A DNA stretch of 64,000 nucleotides from Peptococcaceae bacterium BRH_c4a (GTDB lineage Bacteria; Bacillota; Desulfotomaculia; Desulfotomaculales; Desulfocucumaceae), in contig LADN01000023.1 in NCBI GenBank assembly GCA_000961585.1, positions 1-64,000 of the forward strand, written 5' to 3'. The notes under the pieces were generated by a model that ran no database searches, was not told the DNA's origin, and saw nothing but the letters and a program-made list of their open reading frames with translations. Shown piece by piece: positions 26,710 through 34,404 of the stretch (positions within the stretch are counted from its first letter, which is position 1; each line of letters starts with the position of its first letter). The position numbers and the translations under genes were made by a program.

Positions 26710-26725
26710 TGTCACTACAATGACA
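26710..26725. promoter_or_regulatory. Perfect TGTCA-N6-TGACA palindrome
   Basis: TGTCA-CTACAA-TGACA, a perfect 5-bp dyad with a 6-base spacer, sits about 250 bases upstream of the molybdopterin oxidoreductase gene. It matches the sites near 26000, so a shared CRP/FNR-type regulator is likely. Confidence 0.5.
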
Positions 26726-26821
26726 TGAATTCTGTCTAGAATTTGATATTTTTAATATAATCATAGGTTATTCACAGAATAACTTATTCTTATTAGGGGT
26801 GAGGACGATGATAATTACCTA

Positions 26822-26930
26822 AACGAAGCCGTACGGCAAAATGGTTTCCTTTGGCCGCACGGGAACATTCGGATAGGCTTGCCGCCCCAGCGGGAGGGTG
26901 GCCTGAGCAATCCGATGGAGCCAAACACAA
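26822..26930 (+). ncRNA. Candidate molybdenum-cofactor (Moco) riboswitch
   Basis: A compact structured leader just upstream of the molybdoenzyme: CCGTACGGC (26828-26836) pairs with GCCGCACGG (26853-26861); TCGGAT (26868-26873) with ATCCGA (26909-26914); GCCGCCC (26880-26886) with GGGTGGC (26895-26901). Blocks such as TTTCCTTTGGCC, AGGCTTGCC, GGCCTGAGCAATCCG and GGAGCC resemble the Moco RNA motif as I know it. The ribosome binding site follows at 26939-26946. Identity needs a covariance search. Confidence 0.6.
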
Positions 26931-26956
26931 GTATGAACAGGAGGGGAATTTTTTTT

Positions 26957-29041
26957 ATGCAGTATGTTTATAGCATTTGTCTGATGTGTACTGTGAGATG
27001 TCCTATCAAGGTTATGGTCAAAAATGATGATGTGAAACTGATAGAGGGGAATCCCCATGTTGCAGGCATTGAAGGCAGTATATGCCCTAAAGGCGCAGCA
27101 GGTGTCAACCTTTTAAACGATGACCAGAGAGTTAAAAGCCCTCTCATTCGAACAGGCCCCCGGGGCGCCGGGCAGTGGCGGGAAGCAACCTGGGAGGAAG
27201 CTTTGGATTACGTTGCTGAAAAGCTTAAAGAGATTAAAGAAAAACATGGCCCCCGCAGTATTGCCCTCACCGAACGGGCCCACCTCAATTCCCACATAAG
27301 CAAAACATTTATGAAAGCCATAGGATCTCCCAACTATTTTACCCACGATTCCTGCTGCAAAGGCTCTCTGAATACAGCCTTCCGCTCCATGACAGGCTAT
27401 GCCGACGGAAATGCCGGCCTGGATATAGCAAAGGCCAAACATGTCATACTTTATGGGCGAAATTATTTTGAATCCATAGAGCTGAAGGTTGTAAAACAGC
27501 TCACCCAGGCCCTGGACAACGGAACAAAGCTTACTTACATTGACCCGAGAATAACGGTAACGGCCACCAAAGCCCACAAATACCACATGATCAGGCCGGG
27601 TACCGACCTTGCTCTGAACTATGCCCTTATGCATGTAATTATTAGAGAAGGACTCTACGACAAGGAATTTGTCAACCGCTGGGTATTGGGCTTTAAGGCC
27701 CTGCAAAGCTTTATTGAGCCTTACACCCCAAAATGGGCCGAGCAGGAAACAGGAATATCGGCCAAGGAAATAATCTCCCTGGCAAGGGAGGCCAGTGAAG
27801 TAAAGCCTTCTGTCATTTTCCACTACGGATACAGAAGCTCCCATTACACCAACGAGGTCTATTTCAGGAGATCCCTCATCATGTTGAATGCTCTGATGGG
27901 GAACATTGAGGCCCCCGGAGGACTGTTCTTCAAAAAAGGAGCCAAAGATGCAGGCAAAAAAGCTCTTGGAAAACTGGTGGACCAGGAACTTCCCAAAGTA
28001 ACAGAGGAAAGATGCGACGGGGTTGGAACTCCCAGATTTCCCACTGCCGATCCGGCCCACGGTGTGGTTCAGTTGCTGCCCAACGTGATACTGTCGGAAG
28101 ATCCCTACCCTATCAAGGCTGTACTGGTGTGGCGTCACGATCCCATGCTTTCCATTCCGGACTATGAAAACAATAAGCAAGCCTTTAGCAAGCTTGATCT
28201 TTTGGTGGCCATAGACATTCATTTCAGCGAGACAGCATGGCTGGCCGATGTTATTCTGCCCGAGTCCATCTACCTGGAGAGAGGTGATTCCATCCAGGAG
28301 GCAAATGGATTAAAACCCAGTCTGGTATTAAGAAAACCTGCCGTAACACCACGGTACGATACCAGACCGGGCTGGGAGATAATGAAGGAACTTGCAGACA
28401 GGTTAAACATAGGAAATTATTTTCCATACAACTCCCTGGAAGATTTGTGGGCATACCAACTGGAAGGCACCGGTATTTCAATAGAGGACTTTGAGGCCAA
28501 GGGCGTGGTATCCCTTAGTAAAGACCCCATCTACTGGGAACGTCAGGAAGGCCTGAAGTTTAAAACCCCTTCGGGAAAAATTGAATTTGTATCCAGCCTA
28601 TTTGAAAAGAACGGGGTATCCTCTTTCCCTGCCTACGTTCCTGTGGCACCCCCGGAGGAGGGTTCCTTCCGGCTGATGATTGGCCGGGGCATAGCCCATA
28701 CTCATGTTTCCACTCAAAATATACCGCTTCTGAACGAACTTGTTTCTGAAAACCTTCTATGGATCAATACACGGGAAGCCGAGAAACTGGGAGTCAAGAA
28801 CGGTCAGATGGTGGAGGTGTCCTCCAGCCGCGGCACAGATACAATTCGGGCCTTCGTCACCGACCTCATCCATCCCCATGCCGTATTCATGCTGCACGGA
28901 TTTGGTCGGAGAGTTCCGGTACTGACCAGGTGTCACAATAAAGGGGCCTGTGATACCCTGCTGGAAGAGAATATCACCGACATGGTGGGAGGCAGCCCGG
29001 CCTTACAGCATGTTCACGTCAAAGTAAGGCCAATCTCCTAA
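26957..29041 (+). CDS. Molybdopterin oxidoreductase (PhsA/PsrA-like)
   Basis: A 694-aa enzyme. ATG 26957 follows AGGAGGGG; a longer frame from 26879 runs through the leader RNA. An N-terminal [4Fe-4S] motif C8-x2-C11-x3-C15-x27-C43 is followed by the MopB fold; HDSCCKGS near residue 130 probably supplies the metal ligand Cys, as in thiosulfate or polysulfide reductases. No twin-arginine signal is present, so it is cytoplasmic. Ferredoxin and GltD-like partners follow, giving a soluble electron-transfer complex. Substrate is not certain. Confidence 0.9.
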   Translation: MQYVYSICLMCTVRCPIKVMVKNDDVKLIEGNPHVAGIEGSICPKGAAGVNLLNDDQRVKSPLIRTGPRGAGQWREATWEEALDYVAEKLKEIKEKHGPRSIALTERAHLNSHISKTFMKAIGSPNYFTHDSCCKGSLNTAFRSMTGYADGNAGLDIAKAKHVILYGRNYFESIELKVVKQLTQALDNGTKLTYIDPRITVTATKAHKYHMIRPGTDLALNYALMHVIIREGLYDKEFVNRWVLGFKALQSFIEPYTPKWAEQETGISAKEIISLAREASEVKPSVIFHYGYRSSHYTNEVYFRRSLIMLNALMGNIEAPGGLFFKKGAKDAGKKALGKLVDQELPKVTEERCDGVGTPRFPTADPAHGVVQLLPNVILSEDPYPIKAVLVWRHDPMLSIPDYENNKQAFSKLDLLVAIDIHFSETAWLADVILPESIYLERGDSIQEANGLKPSLVLRKPAVTPRYDTRPGWEIMKELADRLNIGNYFPYNSLEDLWAYQLEGTGISIEDFEAKGVVSLSKDPIYWERQEGLKFKTPSGKIEFVSSLFEKNGVSSFPAYVPVAPPEEGSFRLMIGRGIAHTHVSTQNIPLLNELVSENLLWINTREAEKLGVKNGQMVEVSSSRGTDTIRAFVTDLIHPHAVFMLHGFGRRVPVLTRCHNKGACDTLLEENITDMVGGSPALQHVHVKVRPIS

Positions 29042-29087
29042 AATGCCGTTGCGTTAAAACTTTAATCTTTATCTAGGAGGGGTAATC

Positions 29088-29600
29088 ATGAGCCATTATT
29101 ATCTTTTTCATGACGAAAAAAAATGCATCTCCTGCCGAGCCTGCCAGGTACAGTGCAAGATTAACAAAGGCCTGGGTGTGGGTCCCAAGCCGAACCAGGT
29201 TATTGATGTGGGTCCGGTTAAAATGGACGGACGGCCCAGGGCCACATATGTATTCATGTCCTGCTTCCACTGTGAGAAACCCTGGTGTCTGGCGGCATGC
29301 CCCAGCGGGGCCATTCAAAAGCGTTCCAGTGACGGCATCATATTCATCGACCAGGAGTTATGCGTGGGTTGTAAAAGCTGTATCATAGCATGCCCTTGGA
29401 GTGCGCCCCAGTGGGACATGAATAAAGAAATAGCCGTTAAGTGCGACTACTGTAAGGACCGCATTGATACGGGACTGAAACCGGCCTGCGTAACCGCCTG
29501 CCCCACTGACTGCCTTATTTTTGACACTGCGGATCATATACCGGACGCAAAACGTATAAGGTATGCCAAGGATATTTTTTCTGGAAAGACCATGAAATAA
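29088..29600 (+). CDS. Four-cluster ferredoxin subunit (HycB/PhsB-like)
   Basis: A 170-aa protein with four Cys groups of the DMSO-reductase iron-sulfur subunit type: CISCRACQVQC, CFHCEKPWCLAACP, CVGCKSCIIACP and CDYCKDR ... CVTACP. It should carry electrons between the GltD-like protein and the molybdoenzyme through four [4Fe-4S] clusters. ATG 29088 follows AGGAGGGG. It lies 46 bases after the catalytic subunit and 12 before the next gene. Confidence 0.93.
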   Translation: MSHYYLFHDEKKCISCRACQVQCKINKGLGVGPKPNQVIDVGPVKMDGRPRATYVFMSCFHCEKPWCLAACPSGAIQKRSSDGIIFIDQELCVGCKSCIIACPWSAPQWDMNKEIAVKCDYCKDRIDTGLKPACVTACPTDCLIFDTADHIPDAKRIRYAKDIFSGKTMK

Positions 29601-29612
29601 TGAGGTGGGTAT

Positions 29613-31796
29613 ATGGCTGAAAGTTCCTGCAAGGTAAAAGTAACCGAGGATATTATAAACTCCTTTTTAAATGAGGAAGCCAACTGTAATATCTGCCGAC
29701 GCATGTTCAACAACATCCTTAAACAACTTGAAAGTGTCCGGGTAGGGAATGCTTGTGACCTGGATGTTATTGAATCCATTGGTCTTTTAGCAGGTGACGT
29801 GATCAACTCATGCCGCTGCGACTGGGGCAGGCCGGTGGCTGAAAAAGTTATTTCAGTTATCCGGGAAAATATGGGCGATTTTATAGCTCACATTGAGAAA
29901 AGGGTGTGCCCTTCTTCCGAATGCCCCCAACTGGTCATTGCGCCCTGCCAGGAATCCTGTCCCGCAGGCATTGACATCCCCAATTATCTTGCCCTGGTGG
30001 GTGTGGGCCGGTATGAGGAGGCGCTGGAGCTTATAAGAGAAGATGTTCCCTTACCAGGCACACTGGGCAGGGTGTGCGAGCACCCCTGTGAAAAGTCCTG
30101 CAGAAGAGGGCAGATTGACCGCCCCATATCCATATGCGCCCTTAAAAGGCTGGCCTATGATAAAACTGATTTATTGGAAAGCAAACCGCCAACTCCACAG
30201 GGAAGGGTCTACAAAGAAAAAATAGCTGTGGTGGGATCCGGGCCGGCCGGGCTTTCAGCCGCCTATTTTCTTGCCAGAAAAGGATACGGTGTCACTATAT
30301 TTGAGGCCATGTCCGATCCCGGGGGGATGCTTGCCTATGGAATACCTCCGTACAGACTGCCCAGGGAGGTATTGAGGAAAGAAATATCCTACATTCAGGA
30401 CATGGGAGTTGAAATAAGGCTTAACAGCCCCATTTCGGGAAATTATGATATAGATGCCCTGAAAAAAGAGGGCTATTCAGCCATCTTTTTAAGCTCCGGG
30501 GCATGGGAAGGCTCAAAGCCCACCATTCCCAATCTGGAAAAATTCAAAGGTGTTTTCGACGGTGTAACCTTTCTCAGAAAAATAAACCAGATTCTTTTAA
30601 ACAATTCAGGCCTCGAACAGTCTGACGTAAAGGGAAAGAAAATTGTGGTGGTGGGCGGCGGAAACGTGGCCATAGATGCCGCCAGGGTATCTTTACGGCT
30701 GGGGGCCGATGAAGTAAGGATTGTTTACAGGCGGACACGAGATGAAATGCCTGCTTTAAATGAAGAAATCGAAGATGCCGAAAAAGAGGGCGTAATTTTT
30801 GATTTCCTTGCTTCTCCCGTCAATGTGGGAGGAAAAGACGGATACGTCAAATACGTTGAGTGCCTACGCAACTCTTTAAGTGAGCCTGACCTGAGCGGGC
30901 GCAGGAGACCTGTTCCCATAAAAGACTCGGATTATAAAATTAAAGCAGATGCCATTATTTTTGCCACTGGCCAGCAGCCAATACTTACCTATCTAAAGGG
31001 CAAATTAATGGTAACCCTGGTGGATGTGGCCCAGAAACGTATCGTCATCAAGAATCTCCTTACCATGGAGACTTCTCAGCCCGGAGTATTTTCAGGAGGA
31101 GACTCGGTTACCGGTCCTGCCACAGTGATCATGGCCGTCGCAGGCGGCAAAAGGGCAGCCGCAGGTATAGACGCTTACTTGCGCGGAAAGATACTTCTGG
31201 TGGATGTTAATAAGAATAAGAGGAAAAGCAAAATATTGCTCCCGGTAACGGCCGAAGAGAAATCCAGACCCAGCCTGATCAATCCTCACCACTTATACCA
31301 GGCTGATAAAAAGGATACCTTTGAAGAAATAACATTGCGCATAAGCGAAGAGGCCGCCATGGCTGAAGCCGCCCGCTGCCTTCGGTGCGATATTTGCATC
31401 TCCTGCGGAAAATGTATTGATAACTGCCGTAAAAAAATAAAAGTAAATGCCATCCGGCTGGGTTATCTGAACAGCGAAGAGGGGCCTGAGTCTAATTTTG
31501 AGCATTCCGAGGAAACATGCATAGGCTGCGGCACCTGTCAAATAAATTGTCCCACCGGGGCCATTACCCTGGAAGACAAAGACAGCTTCCGGGAGATGCG
31601 CATGTGCGGTACCCTGATGAGCCGGCTGGAAATGGTTGTCTGCCAGGTGTGCGGACAAACCTTCGCCACGATAAAACATCTGGATTTTGTAAACCAGAAT
31701 ATCAGGGGACATTTTGGGCAAGAACACCGCAAAATAATATGTCCGGACTGCACACCCAGGATATTGTCCCATAACACTTATCAAATCAGGCCATAA
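29613..31796 (+). CDS. GltD-like flavoprotein with ferredoxin domains
   Basis: A 727-aa protein. N-terminal 105 residues have a Cys-rich region of unknown type. Then comes a Fer4_20 domain (CQESCPAGIDIPNYLALVGV), an FAD site (VVGSGPAGLSAAYFLARKG, about residue 207), an NAD(P) site (VVVGGGNVAIDAARVSLRLG, about 345), and near the C-terminus two ferredoxin groups (CLRCDICISCGKCIDNC and CIGCGTCQINCP), with a final zinc-like CxxC pair. It should pass electrons from NAD(P)H, or to it, through flavin and Fe-S clusters to the molybdoenzyme. Confidence 0.9.
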   Translation: MAESSCKVKVTEDIINSFLNEEANCNICRRMFNNILKQLESVRVGNACDLDVIESIGLLAGDVINSCRCDWGRPVAEKVISVIRENMGDFIAHIEKRVCPSSECPQLVIAPCQESCPAGIDIPNYLALVGVGRYEEALELIREDVPLPGTLGRVCEHPCEKSCRRGQIDRPISICALKRLAYDKTDLLESKPPTPQGRVYKEKIAVVGSGPAGLSAAYFLARKGYGVTIFEAMSDPGGMLAYGIPPYRLPREVLRKEISYIQDMGVEIRLNSPISGNYDIDALKKEGYSAIFLSSGAWEGSKPTIPNLEKFKGVFDGVTFLRKINQILLNNSGLEQSDVKGKKIVVVGGGNVAIDAARVSLRLGADEVRIVYRRTRDEMPALNEEIEDAEKEGVIFDFLASPVNVGGKDGYVKYVECLRNSLSEPDLSGRRRPVPIKDSDYKIKADAIIFATGQQPILTYLKGKLMVTLVDVAQKRIVIKNLLTMETSQPGVFSGGDSVTGPATVIMAVAGGKRAAAGIDAYLRGKILLVDVNKNKRKSKILLPVTAEEKSRPSLINPHHLYQADKKDTFEEITLRISEEAAMAEAARCLRCDICISCGKCIDNCRKKIKVNAIRLGYLNSEEGPESNFEHSEETCIGCGTCQINCPTGAITLEDKDSFREMRMCGTLMSRLEMVVCQVCGQTFATIKHLDFVNQNIRGHFGQEHRKIICPDCTPRILSHNTYQIRP

Positions 31797-31852
31797 GCAG
31801 TCAGACCTCCGGCCCTCAAACCAAACTAACGGCCACCAGTGACCTTATAAGC

Positions 31853-31882
31853 ATAAGGCCGCGGTTAATTCCGCGGCCTTAT
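31853..31882. terminator. Bidirectional terminator
   Basis: ATAAGGCCGCGG and CCGCGGCCTTAT form a 12-bp perfect stem around TTAATT, between the GltD-like gene and the convergent CRP/FNR gene; the right arm covers the stop codon of the latter. T-tracts are weak. Confidence 0.7.
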
Positions 31883-32556
31883 GTTATCCACTTGGACAGC
31901 TTGTCCGGATCCAATATCCTGATGCCCCGTCCCTCGTAAATAATACTCTTCTCGGTTTTAAAGGTATTCAACAGGGATGTCACCGTTTGCCGGGAGGTCC
32001 CCACCATATTGGCCAGTTCCTCATGGGTTAGCTGCAGGTTTAACATGATCCCACTCTTGGACTCCTCACCACAGCGCTCCCCCATTTTTAAAAGCATCAG
32101 GGCCAACCTGCCAGGAGCCTGCCAGCATACCATTTCGTGAATTATGGACTCGGCCTCCCTCATCCTGGCCCCGAGCAATTTTGCCACCTTAAGCCCCAGA
32201 ATAGGGTGCCTGGACAACACTTCCTCAAATTTATTCTTTCTTATAATAACCATGCTCACATTGTTAATCGCCCCGGCAAAACAGGTTCTTTCACCGCCCC
32301 AGAGGGTTTCAGCCAGCCCCATCATCTCACCGGGACTTCTAATACTGCCGACGGTCACCCTGCGACCATCGGGAGAAAGACGGTATATCTTTACCCAGCC
32401 GCTCTCGATTAAAAAAATTCTGTCGGCCAGATCCCCCGCCGAAAAAACTACGTGATTTTTGGGATAATGAACGGTTGAACCAACCTCCCGCAAAATCATC
32501 TTTTCAATATCGTCCAGTACAGGGAAATCAATATTGGCATTGCTCATGGAAATCAC
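31879..32556 (-). CDS. CRP/FNR-family transcriptional regulator
   Basis: A 225-aa regulator: cNMP-type sensor domain (about 20-120; VVFSAGDLADRIFLIESG), dimer helix, and a C-terminal winged helix with THEELANMVGTSRQTVTSLLN, the DNA-recognition helix. GTG 32556 or ATG 32547 may start it. No N-terminal Cys cluster of the FNR type is present, so it does not sense oxygen by Fe-S as FNR does. Located at the end of the molybdoenzyme operon, it may control that operon through the TGTCA-N6-YGACA sites. Confidence 0.9.
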   Translation of the reverse strand: MISMSNANIDFPVLDDIEKMILREVGSTVHYPKNHVVFSAGDLADRIFLIESGWVKIYRLSPDGRRVTVGSIRSPGEMMGLAETLWGGERTCFAGAINNVSMVIIRKNKFEEVLSRHPILGLKVAKLLGARMREAESIIHEMVCWQAPGRLALMLLKMGERCGEESKSGIMLNLQLTHEELANMVGTSRQTVTSLLNTFKTEKSIIYEGRGIRILDPDKLSKWIT

Positions 32557-32834
32557 TTCTTTCCCATTAATTAGTTATGCCATAGTACTATTTAGAACAT
32601 TGGCTATATTGCAAAAATCTATTTTCATGATTTTCAATCATTAATTTTCGCAATTAATTATACACTAATACAAAAATACATGTCAAATCAATATTGACTT
32701 ATTTTTCCAGGAGGGTTTGCTGAGTATTTTATTGAAGGCAAAAGAGGCCAGTATTTATCGGCTTGTTGATTATAGGTCCTTTGTGGATCAAAAAAGCCTG
32801 GTCGGTTTAGACCATGCTTTTTTTCCTTCATAAA

Positions 32835-33806
32835 CTACACTACTTTATTGTTGTTTCCCATATAGAACTTCAGTTCATAGAGCAGATTATTGAAAATATC
32901 CTTAACAGACAGTATATCATGAATCTGATGGACATTTTGTCCTACAAATACCACCCCTTCCTCAACCCTACCGGTCCTTGAATTCTCCAGAGCATTCATT
33001 ATGCAATACTGGCCTGAGCACTGTTTGAGGCAGCCGTCGCACGATTCCGGAGGGGGAGCGTCACCGGACAAAAGCCTGGCGACGAATGTATTCTTTAGAG
33101 CCCTCCCTGGCATCCCAACCGGGCTCGGAATAACCGTTACATCCTCTGGTTTTGCCTTTAGGTACATTTTTTTAAACATATCGGATACGTTGCATTCTTT
33201 GCTCAATACAAAGCGGGTGGCCATCTGAACACCCTCGGCCCCCATCTTTAATGCCCTTGATATACCCTCACCGTTTACAATCCCCCCGGCGGCAAACAAT
33301 GGGATTTTAATGGCTTCCCTGATGGCTGGCAGTATTTCGAAGAGGGGTTTGTCGGTACCTAAATGTCCGCCGGCCTCCGTTCCTTCTACCACCACCGCAG
33401 ATGCGCCGTATTTTTCCGCCACCAGGGCCAATCTGGCAGACGAAACAATAGATACAATAGGTACTCCGGCTTCCCTCCCCAATTTGAATATGTCTCTGGA
33501 AAAACCTGCTCCGGTGAATATCAGATCCACCTTTTCCTCCAGGGCTGTTTTCACCATATCGGCAAATTCCCTGACGGCAAACATTATATTAACTCCCACT
33601 ATTCCTTTACTGAGCCGTTTTGCTTCTCTTATCTCTGCCCGGAGTTCCTCCAAACCCATACCCGTAGCCCCTATCACACCGATCCCGCCAGCCTCGGCCA
33701 CTGCGGCCGCCAGTGAAGAGGTTGACACCCTGAGTGCCATACCCCCCTGAATAATGGGAAAGGTGGGAGCCAAATCACCTACCCTAAATTTAGGGAGCTG
33801 TAACAT
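32835..33806 (-). CDS. Nitronate monooxygenase/FabK-like flavoprotein
   Basis: A 323-aa TIM-barrel FMN protein: PIIQGGMALRVSTSSLAAAV at the N-terminus, VVEGTEAGGHLG near residue 145 and PLFAAGGIVNGEGISRALKM near 185. This group includes nitronate monooxygenase and enoyl-ACP reductase II (FabK). A C-terminal Cys cluster (CDGCLKQCSGQYC) is unusual for FabK and hints at an anaerobic variant. Start at ATG 33806. Function remains open. Confidence 0.85.
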   Translation of the reverse strand: MLQLPKFRVGDLAPTFPIIQGGMALRVSTSSLAAAVAEAGGIGVIGATGMGLEELRAEIREAKRLSKGIVGVNIMFAVREFADMVKTALEEKVDLIFTGAGFSRDIFKLGREAGVPIVSIVSSARLALVAEKYGASAVVVEGTEAGGHLGTDKPLFEILPAIREAIKIPLFAAGGIVNGEGISRALKMGAEGVQMATRFVLSKECNVSDMFKKMYLKAKPEDVTVIPSPVGMPGRALKNTFVARLLSGDAPPPESCDGCLKQCSGQYCIMNALENSRTGRVEEGVVFVGQNVHQIHDILSVKDIFNNLLYELKFYMGNNNKVV

Positions 33807-33908
33807 TTTAATCGCCTCCGTTATATTTTCAAATGTTTAATTTTATATTATTAAAGCTGCTACGGTGCTACTTTTTAATTATAACAGCTGAAAATCAGTA
33901 TGACTAAG

Positions 33909-33932
33909 TTTTATTATTACCCAATAATAAAA
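33909..33932. promoter_or_regulatory. AT-only perfect palindrome
   Basis: TTTTATTATT and AATAATAAAA flank ACCC between divergent genes. It may be an operator for either the flavoprotein gene or the ferredoxin-AOR pair. Confidence 0.3.
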
Positions 33933-34079
33933 AAATTACAGTCAAACTAATTCTACGAAATTTTTAAGCCGGTTTCAACACTTATTAGAATAATTAAGAT
34001 ATAAATCAGAAGGTATTTTAAGAAAATCCAAGAAATAGACTAATCAAGTAATGATGTTGTTTTACTGAAGGTGAAATTA

Positions 34080-34313
34080 ATGACCGAAGAAATATTAATA
34101 AAACCCTGGCTTTGTACCGGCTGCTGCACCTGCTCCCTGGTCTGCTCCATGATTAGCAGAGGTGAATTCAGGCCTTCCCTGGCTCACATCAGAGTTACCA
34201 AAAAGGATTTTGAGGGTATATTTGACATTACAATCTCCTCCACCTGCCGGGGATGTACCATGTGTGCCCGGAGCTGTCCTTCCGGAGCATTAAAAGTTAT
34301 TGAGATTTCCTGA
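34080..34313 (+). CDS. Small 2[4Fe-4S] ferredoxin
   Basis: A 77-aa ferredoxin. ATG 34080 follows GAAGGTG by a good distance; GTG 34071 is an alternative. The Cys motifs CTGCCTCSLVC and CRGCTMCARSCP make two [4Fe-4S] clusters. The aldehyde oxidoreductase starts just after, so it is likely the direct electron acceptor or donor for that enzyme. Confidence 0.9.
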   Translation: MTEEILIKPWLCTGCCTCSLVCSMISRGEFRPSLAHIRVTKKDFEGIFDITISSTCRGCTMCARSCPSGALKVIEIS

Positions 34314-34404
34314 CAAATGCATTCCAGTGAAGTACGACTATAACTCTTATGGGGGTGAACTCCGGAAACTGTATAAAAAAAGCAGTTATATCCGGCAATC
34401 TGAT

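Larger units (their letters stand above)
26561..26956 (+). other. Intergenic region before the molybdoenzyme operon
   Basis: About 400 bases with no protein gene. It holds a perfect TGTCA-N6-TGACA site (26710-26725), AT-rich promoter-like text around 26745-26795 and a structured leader RNA (26822-26930). Confidence 0.6.

Noticed and set aside
27113-28222. Minus-strand open frame of 369 codons inside the molybdoenzyme gene
   Set aside because: The plus frame has clear family motifs and a ribosome binding site; the minus frame has neither.
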